DNA from: VRUE01 sp963788975
GTDB taxonomy: Bacteria; Actinomycetota; Thermoleophilia; Solirubrobacterales; 70-9
NCBI GenBank assembly: GCA_963788975.1
Contig: CAWBIJ010000004.1
Span: 372,001-436,000 of the forward strand
Length of the DNA: 64,000 bases
Reading direction: 5' to 3'
Positions 59,221 through 64,000 of this stretch are shown here, piece after piece; the first letter of the stretch is position 1; each line of letters opens with the position of its first letter. The position numbers were made by a program, and so were the translations under genes. The notes under the pieces were generated by a model that ran no database searches, was not told the origin of the DNA, and was given only the letters and a program-made list of their open reading frames with translations.

Positions 59221-60443
59221 TGGAGGCGGGGACGCTCTCAGGCCGCTACGAGATCAGCGACCGACTTGGCTCGGGCGGGATGTCAAACGTTCATCGCGCC
59301 GTCGACCGCACCCTGGAGCGGACGGTCGCGGTCAAGATCCTCGCCGAGCACCTCTCCGACGACGAGCGCTTCGTCGCCCGCTTCCGCCGCGAGGCGACCT
59401 CGGTCGCGAAGCTGATCCACCCCAACATCGTTCAGGTCTACGACACCGGAATCGACCGTGGCCGCCACTACATCGTGATGGAGTACGTCGAGGGACGCTC
59501 GGGCGCCCAGATCCTCCAGAAGCAGGGCCCGCTCGACGCCGAGACCACGGCCGAGGTCGGCGCCCAGGCCTGCGCCGGGCTCGACTACGCGCACCGGCGC
59601 GGGATCATCCACCGGGACGTCAAGCCGGGCAACCTAATGATCACCGGCGGGCCAGTCGGGGGCGGCGAGATGACTCTCAAGCTCACCGACTTCGGAATCG
59701 CGCGGGCGATCGAACAGACCCGGATCACCCAGGTCGGCTCGGTCGTCGGCACCGCCGCCTACCTCGCGCCCGAGCAGGTGCGCGGCGAGGAGGCGACACC
59801 GGCCACCGACGTCTACGCGCTTGGCGTCGTCCTCTACCAGTTCCTCACCGGCCGGCTGCCCTACGAGGGCTCGACCCTGGCCGAGCTGGCGGTGCGCCAG
59901 CAGAACGAGCGACCGCTGGCCCCCAGCACCTACAACGACGAGGTCTCTGAGACGCTGGGCGCGGCCGTACTGCGAGCGCTGGAGGGCGACCCCGCGCGGC
60001 GTTACTCCAGCGCCGCCGAGCTGGCCGGCGGCCTGACGCTCGGCCTGCGCGGCGAGGACGTGACGCTGCCGCCTGAAGAAGGCGATTCGGCGACCCGCGT
60101 GCTTGGGAGTGAGACCGCGACGCGCCGCCTCGACCAGACTGAACCGACCGCCTTCCAGCCGCCGCCCTCACAAACCAGGCGGCCGGCGCCGCGAGCGCAG
60201 CGGCCGGCAGCGCCACCACCGGCGCCGCCTCCGCCGGGACCGAAGAAGCGCGGCGGGTTCTCACGATTCGTCCGTTTCGTCCTGGCCATCGTGGCGCTTG
60301 TATTGATCGCCGCGGCCGTCGCCGCGGCCGTGATCTACGCCACGGATCAGGCCACGGGCGTGGAAGCCACCGAAGTGGCCGGCGACAGCGTCGACAGAGT
60401 GGTCGAAGAGTTCAAGGACCTGGTCCGCAAGAACACCGAATAG
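59220..60443 (+). CDS. PknB-type serine/threonine protein kinase
   Basis: A 407-residue kinase: Gly-rich loop GSGGMSNV, catalytic Lys39 (VAVKI), HRDVKPGN (131-138), DFG (157-159) and APE (183-185), all intact. After the kinase domain (about 10-270) comes a Pro/Ala/Arg-rich linker and a single membrane helix (about 350-372), then a short outer segment ending VVEEFKDLVRKNTE. There is no PASTA domain, so the outside sensor is minimal; the lipoprotein translated just upstream could serve. Phosphorylates cytosolic proteins on Thr, which FHA proteins then bind. Confidence 0.93.
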   Translation: MEAGTLSGRYEISDRLGSGGMSNVHRAVDRTLERTVAVKILAEHLSDDERFVARFRREATSVAKLIHPNIVQVYDTGIDRGRHYIVMEYVEGRSGAQILQKQGPLDAETTAEVGAQACAGLDYAHRRGIIHRDVKPGNLMITGGPVGGGEMTLKLTDFGIARAIEQTRITQVGSVVGTAAYLAPEQVRGEEATPATDVYALGVVLYQFLTGRLPYEGSTLAELAVRQQNERPLAPSTYNDEVSETLGAAVLRALEGDPARRYSSAAELAGGLTLGLRGEDVTLPPEEGDSATRVLGSETATRRLDQTEPTAFQPPPSQTRRPAPRAQRPAAPPPAPPPPGPKKRGGFSRFVRFVLAIVALVLIAAAVAAAVIYATDQATGVEATEVAGDSVDRVVEEFKDLVRKNTE

Positions 60444-60449
60444 CGCTGG

Positions 60450-61655
60450 TTACCGCCCGGCCCACGGCGCCCGGCCGGCTGCAATCGCCTCAGAGTAAGA
60501 ATCGAGGCTGCCCGCGACGATCGCTTCCCGGGCGTGGGAGACCAGCTCCTGCATGTAAGTGAGGTTGTGGAGGCAGAGGAGACGGACGGCGGTCAGCTCC
60601 TCGGCGCGGGAGAGGTAGCTGATGTAGTCGCGGTCGTGGCGCTGGCAGGCTGGGCAGGGGCAGTCCTCGACGAGGGGGTTGCGGTCGCCTTCGTGTCCGG
60701 ACTTGCGCAGGTCGAGACGAAAGCGGTTCTCCGGGTCGGGGACCAGCGCCACGCCGTGGCGGGCGAGGCGGGTGGGGACCGCGCAATCGAAGACGTCGAG
60801 ACCGAGGGCGATGCCGGCGAGCAGGTCGTCGACCTCGCCGATCCCGAGCAGGTGCTTGGGCGCCTCCTCAGGCAGCAGCGGCGCGGTCAGCCCCAGCACG
60901 CCGCGCATCTCCTCCTTGTCGCGGCCGAGCGTGCCGCCGATCGCGATCCCATCGACGCCGGCCTCGGCGACGGCCTGTGCCGACTCACGCCGCAGGTCCT
61001 CGTGGACGCCGCCCTGGACAATGCCGAATACCGCCTGGCGCTTCGGTCCTTCCACTCCGTGCCACTCGAGACACCGCCCCAGCCAGCGATGCGTGCGCTC
61101 CATCGAGCGCGCCGTGTACTCGCGATCGGCGTGGTAGGGCGTGCACTCGTCGAAGACCAGGGCAATGTCGGAGCCGAGCGCCGCCTGCACCTGCATCGAG
61201 ACCTCGGGCGAGATGAACAGCTCCGAGCCGTCCCGGTAGGAGCGGAACCGCACCCCCTCCTCGCCGATCGAGACCACCGAGCCGTGATCGCCTCCCGGCC
61301 GCCCACTCCCCTTGACCTCGTTTGCGACCCCGCCGTGGGCGAGCGAGAACACCTGGAACCCACCGGAGTCGGTGATCAGCGCCCGCTCCCACCCCATGAA
61401 CCCGTGGAGGCCACCGGCGGCGGCGATGCGCTCCGGCCCCGGCGAGACGAAGAGGTGGTAGGTGTTGCCGAGGATCAGCTCGTAACCGAGGCCGGCGACC
61501 TCCTCGGACTCCAGCCCCCGCACCGTCCCCTTGGTCGCCAGCGGGATGAACGCCGGCGTCCGGACCTCTCCATGCGCCGTGTGCAACACACCGGCACGAG
61601 CGCTCCCGTCCCGCGCCTCGACCTCGAACCGCACTCGGTTCGGGTCGGTCCTCAC
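60450..61655 (-). CDS. tgt: queuine/7-aminomethyl-7-deazaguanine tRNA-ribosyltransferase
   Basis: A 401-residue enzyme that inserts the queuosine precursor into tRNAs with GUN anticodons. Catalytic residues: Asp96 (DSGGFQVFS) and Asp290 (GLDVFDCAVPTR), with zinc ligands Cys332, Cys334, Cys337 and His363 (CPCPAC). GTG start at 61655 overlaps the gpmI stop by four bases, so it is the tail of a pgk-tpiA-gpmI-tgt operon. Length is normal for the bacterial enzyme (about 370-400). Confidence 0.95.
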   Translation of the reverse strand: MRTDPNRVRFEVEARDGSARAGVLHTAHGEVRTPAFIPLATKGTVRGLESEEVAGLGYELILGNTYHLFVSPGPERIAAAGGLHGFMGWERALITDSGGFQVFSLAHGGVANEVKGSGRPGGDHGSVVSIGEEGVRFRSYRDGSELFISPEVSMQVQAALGSDIALVFDECTPYHADREYTARSMERTHRWLGRCLEWHGVEGPKRQAVFGIVQGGVHEDLRRESAQAVAEAGVDGIAIGGTLGRDKEEMRGVLGLTAPLLPEEAPKHLLGIGEVDDLLAGIALGLDVFDCAVPTRLARHGVALVPDPENRFRLDLRKSGHEGDRNPLVEDCPCPACQRHDRDYISYLSRAEELTAVRLLCLHNLTYMQELVSHAREAIVAGSLDSYSEAIAAGRAPWAGR

Positions 61656-63172
61656 GCGATCAGCGAGCGAGCGGTCATCGCCTCGGGCTTGGGGATCCCG
61701 AGCAGCTCGAGGGCGGTCGGGGCCACGTCGGCGAGGATGCCGTGGTCGCGCAGGGCCAGGCCCTCGCGGGTGACGACCAGAGGCACCGGGTTGAGCGAGT
61801 GGGCGGTGTTGGGCGAGCCGTCGGGCTCGAGCATGTGGTCGCAGTTGCCGTGATCGGCGGTGACGATGCAGACCCCTCCCGAGCGCTGGACCGCCTCAAC
61901 CACTTCGCCGAGGCACTCGTCGACCGTCTCGACCGCAGCGACCGCGGCAGGGATCACGCCGGTGTGGCCGACCATGTCGGGATTGGCGAAGTTGATGATC
62001 CCGAAGCGGTGCTCGCCCCCCGACCAGCGCGAGACGAAGGCCTCGGCCGCGGCCCGTGCGCTCATCTCCGGCTTGTGGTCGTAGGTCGGGACGTCGCGGG
62101 GCGAGTCGACCAGGCAGCGTTCTTCCCCTTCCACCTCCTGCTCGCGGCCTCCGTTGAAGAAGTAGGTGACGTGGGCGTACTTCTCGGTCTCGGCGACGTG
62201 CAGCTGGCGCCCTCCTGCTGCGGAGATGACTTCGGCCAGCGTCGCCTGCGGCCGCGCCTCGGGGAGAGCCACCGGGTAGGGCCACCCCTTGCGGTACTCG
62301 GTCATCGTGGTCAGGTCGAGGAGCGCACCCCCGGCGCGCGGGAACTCGTCGAAGCCTGGCTCGGCCAGGGCACGGGTCATCTGCCGGGCGCGGTCGGGGC
62401 GGAAGTTGATGAAGATCCCGATGTCGCCCTCGGCGACGCCGTCGTAATCGCCGATCGCGGTCGGCTTGACGAACTCGTCGGTCTCGCCGTGCTCGTAGGA
62501 CGTCACGATCGCCTCCTCCGAGCTAGTGGCCCGCTGGCCCTCGGCGTGGACGATCGCGTCGTAGGCGAGCTTCGTCCGCTCCCAGCGGGTGTCGCGGTCC
62601 ATCGCGTAGTAGCGACCGCTGACCGTGCCGATGCGGCCGGCCTGCCTCAGCCAGCGCTCCAGCTCGGCGAGGTAGCCGCGGCCGCCGTGGGGCAGCGTGT
62701 CGCGTCCGTCGGTGAAAGCATGGAAGACGACGTCCTGGACGCCCTCCTGCGAGGCCAGCTCGATCGTTGCCTCGATGTGCTCCCAACCCGAGTGGACGCC
62801 GCCGTCGGAGACGAGCCCGAGCAGGTGGAGGCGGCCGCGCGGACTGTTGCGGGCGCGCTCGCAAGCTGCCAGCAGCGCCTCGTTCTCGAAGAAGCTGCCG
62901 TCGGCGATCGCGTCGTCAATCCGGGCCAGGTCCTGCTTGACGATCGCCCCGGCCCCAAGGTTGAGGTGGCCGACCTCGGAGTTACCCATCTGGCCCTCTG
63001 GAAGGCCGACGTCAGGCCCTTGCGCCGAGAGCTGCGTGCGGGGGAACTCCTCCCAAAGCCGGCCGAAGACCGGCGTCTGGGCGAGCGAGATCGCATTGCC
63101 GGGGCCAGGCGCGGCCAGGCCCCAGCCGTCGAGGATGACCAGGGCGAGCGATGGAGCCGGCTGCTCGCTCAA
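61652..63172 (-). CDS. gpmI: cofactor-independent phosphoglycerate mutase
   Basis: A 506-residue alkaline-phosphatase-superfamily enzyme: VILDGWG (metal), the catalytic Ser65 in MGNSEVGH, FTDGRDTLPHGG, FRPDRARQMTRAL, ADHGNCDHM and NTAHSLNPVP. It interconverts 3- and 2-phosphoglycerate with Mn2+. TTG 63172 is the start: it overlaps the tpiA stop as TTGA, and the natural N-terminus LSEQPAPSLALVILDGWG follows. The frame stays open into tpiA upstream but that is the frameshifted N-terminus of the isomerase. Confidence 0.95.
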   Translation of the reverse strand: MSEQPAPSLALVILDGWGLAAPGPGNAISLAQTPVFGRLWEEFPRTQLSAQGPDVGLPEGQMGNSEVGHLNLGAGAIVKQDLARIDDAIADGSFFENEALLAACERARNSPRGRLHLLGLVSDGGVHSGWEHIEATIELASQEGVQDVVFHAFTDGRDTLPHGGRGYLAELERWLRQAGRIGTVSGRYYAMDRDTRWERTKLAYDAIVHAEGQRATSSEEAIVTSYEHGETDEFVKPTAIGDYDGVAEGDIGIFINFRPDRARQMTRALAEPGFDEFPRAGGALLDLTTMTEYRKGWPYPVALPEARPQATLAEVISAAGGRQLHVAETEKYAHVTYFFNGGREQEVEGEERCLVDSPRDVPTYDHKPEMSARAAAEAFVSRWSGGEHRFGIINFANPDMVGHTGVIPAAVAAVETVDECLGEVVEAVQRSGGVCIVTADHGNCDHMLEPDGSPNTAHSLNPVPLVVTREGLALRDHGILADVAPTALELLGIPKPEAMTARSLIA

Positions 63173-63916
63173 CCTGCCGCTTTCACGATCGCGGCGAAAT
63201 CGGCCGGGTCGAGGCTGGCGCCTCCGACCAGGGCGCCGTCGATGTCCGCTTGCGCCATCAGCTCGGCGGCGTTGTCCGGCTTGACCGAGCCGCCGTAGAG
63301 GATCCGCACCGAGTCGGCCGAAGCGCCGTGGACACGCAGCGAGTCGCGGATGAAGGCGCACGCCTCCTGAGCCTGCTCCGGAGTCGCGGTGCGACCGGTG
63401 CCGATCGCCCAGATCGGCTCGTAGGCGATCACGACCCTGGCCAGCTCGCCCCCCGCCACCTCGGCCAGGTCGACCTGCAGCTGGCGCTCCAGCACCGCCT
63501 CGGTCTGCCCTCCGTCGCGGGCCTCCTCGCTCTCGCCGACGCAGAGGATCGGCTCGAGTCCGGCGGCCAGGGCAGCCGGCACCTTGCGGGCCAGCGCCTC
63601 GTCGCTCTCGCCGAAGTACTGGCGTCGCTCGGAGTGGCCGAGGACGACAGCCTCCACGTCGAGCTCGACCAGCATCGGCGCCGAGATCTCGCCGGTGAAG
63701 GCGCCCGAGCCCTCCTCGTGCATGTTCTGCGCAGCGACCTTGACGGCGGTGCCGTAACGACGCTCGACCACGGCGGTCAGCGCCGTGAACGGCGGGCAGA
63801 TCACCACGTCGCTCTGGGTCGCCGCGATCTGCGGCAGCAGCGCGTCGACAAACTCCCCTGCCTCGGCGACGGTTCTTGTGCATCTTCCAGTTGGCGGCGA
63901 CGTAGGGCCTACGCAT
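63169..63916 (-). pseudogene. tpiA: triosephosphate isomerase, frameshifted by one inserted base
   Basis: The N-terminus MRRPYVAANWKMHK is read in one frame to about nt 63875, and the body (VVICPPFTALTAVV onward, catalytic His in GHSERRQYFG, Glu in AYEPIWAIGTG and GGSVKPDN near the C-terminus) in the next. Dropping one A from AAGAACC (63871-63877 on the plus strand as GGTTCTT) gives KMHKTVAEAGEFVDALL, exactly the normal TPI junction, and a 248-residue protein. Because glycolysis needs this enzyme, a base-call error is likelier than loss. The ATG overlaps the pgk stop and its own stop overlaps the gpmI TTG. Confidence 0.92.
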
Positions 63917-64000
63917 CTAGCAGCGCCTCCACGCCCGGCAGCTTCTTCCCCTCCAGCAACTCCAACGACGCTCCTCCTCCGGTCGAGAGCCAGTCCACCT
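63909..64000 (-). CDS. pgk: phosphoglycerate kinase, C-terminal end
   Basis: The minus-strand frame at the right edge reads VDWLSTGGGASLELLEGKKL and then PGVEALLDA before a TAG stop at 63909-63911. STGGGASLELLEGK is the canonical phosphoglycerate kinase C-terminal ATP-binding motif. The gene continues past the window edge. It overlaps the tpiA start codon (ATGCGTAG), as in other glycolytic operons. Confidence 0.92.
   Translation of the reverse strand, partial: VDWLSTGGGASLELLEGKKLPGVEALLDA

Noticed and set aside
63169..63807. Short isomerase starting at MVICPPFTAL as the true tpiA start.
   Set aside because: The conserved N-terminus NWKMHK is present just upstream in a shifted frame, so the gene is longer.

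Overview
The window is high-GC DNA with dense, short-spaced genes on both strands and many GTG and TTG starts. It looks like the chromosome of a Gram-positive-lineage Actinomycetota, most likely class Thermoleophilia (Solirubrobacterales or relatives). That placement is an inference from gene content and not from a marker tree: lineage-type exported proteins (27712..28236, 28649..29362, the modular 51042..54008), a cell-wall-binding-repeat protein, a MarP-like protease, and c-type cytochrome maturation by System I.

Layout. 1-3166: 3' part of an AddA-like helicase-nuclease. 3167-4670: xseB/xseA. 4702-9981: HxlR regulator with a likely operator, MarP-like protease, penicillin-binding protein, lipoprotein, SRPBCC protein, FHA/zinc-ribbon protein and a coiled-coil protein. 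9988-14661: a divergent large-subunit glutamate synthase. 14791-16173: cupin, a DUF4258/DUF2283 toxin-antitoxin-like pair and a SnoaL-like protein. 16177-21010: amino-acid operon lysA-hom-thrC-thrB plus a membrane protein; lysA carries a one-base frameshift. 21061-24061: envelope proteins and a cation efflux protein. 24071-35821: fatty-acid or sterol-type beta-oxidation genes (three acyl-CoA dehydrogenases, an LLM oxidoreductase, thiolase, 3-hydroxyacyl-CoA dehydrogenase) mixed with secreted proteins. 35818-43335: CNNM/CBS transporter-like protein, orphan substrate-binding protein, rhomboid, a broken acetyltransferase, cupin, dtd, GMC oxidoreductase. 43344-46090: a VapBC-like pair and the alkane hydroxylase operon alkB-rubredoxin-tetR. 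46218-55512: secG, an IS481-family element, ccmF/ccmE, a short-chain dehydrogenase, a large modular exported protein, an AT-rich regulatory gap, a winged-helix gene that runs antisense into tRNA-Gly(CCC), then ccmG/ccmH. 55518-64000: CpsD-like P-loop protein and argS; phosphoesterase; lipoprotein and Ser/Thr kinase; tgt, gpmI, tpiA (frameshifted) and the 3' end of pgk.

How the genes work together. AlkB and its rubredoxin would make primary alcohols from alkanes. The GMC oxidoreductase could oxidise alcohols, and the acyl-CoA dehydrogenases, 3-hydroxyacyl-CoA dehydrogenase and thiolase could then shorten the chain. Two of the beta-oxidation intergenic regions carry the same 20-base segment containing a TetR-type palindrome, so they probably answer to one repressor. 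The amino-acid operon, the glycolytic operon and the ccm genes are housekeeping. No CRISPR array, prophage or clear defence island is present, and no gene-free stretch exceeds about 170 bases. Three genes (lysA, an acetyltransferase, tpiA) each have exactly one inserted or missing base; because tpiA and lysA are core genes, sequencing or assembly error is the simplest explanation. I did not find a convincing undescribed system. The most unusual items are the 20-base operator shared by distant promoters, a nested 114-base inverted repeat at 38464-38577, an IS481 insertion that supplies stop codons on both sides, and the modular exported protein with its neighbouring regulator.
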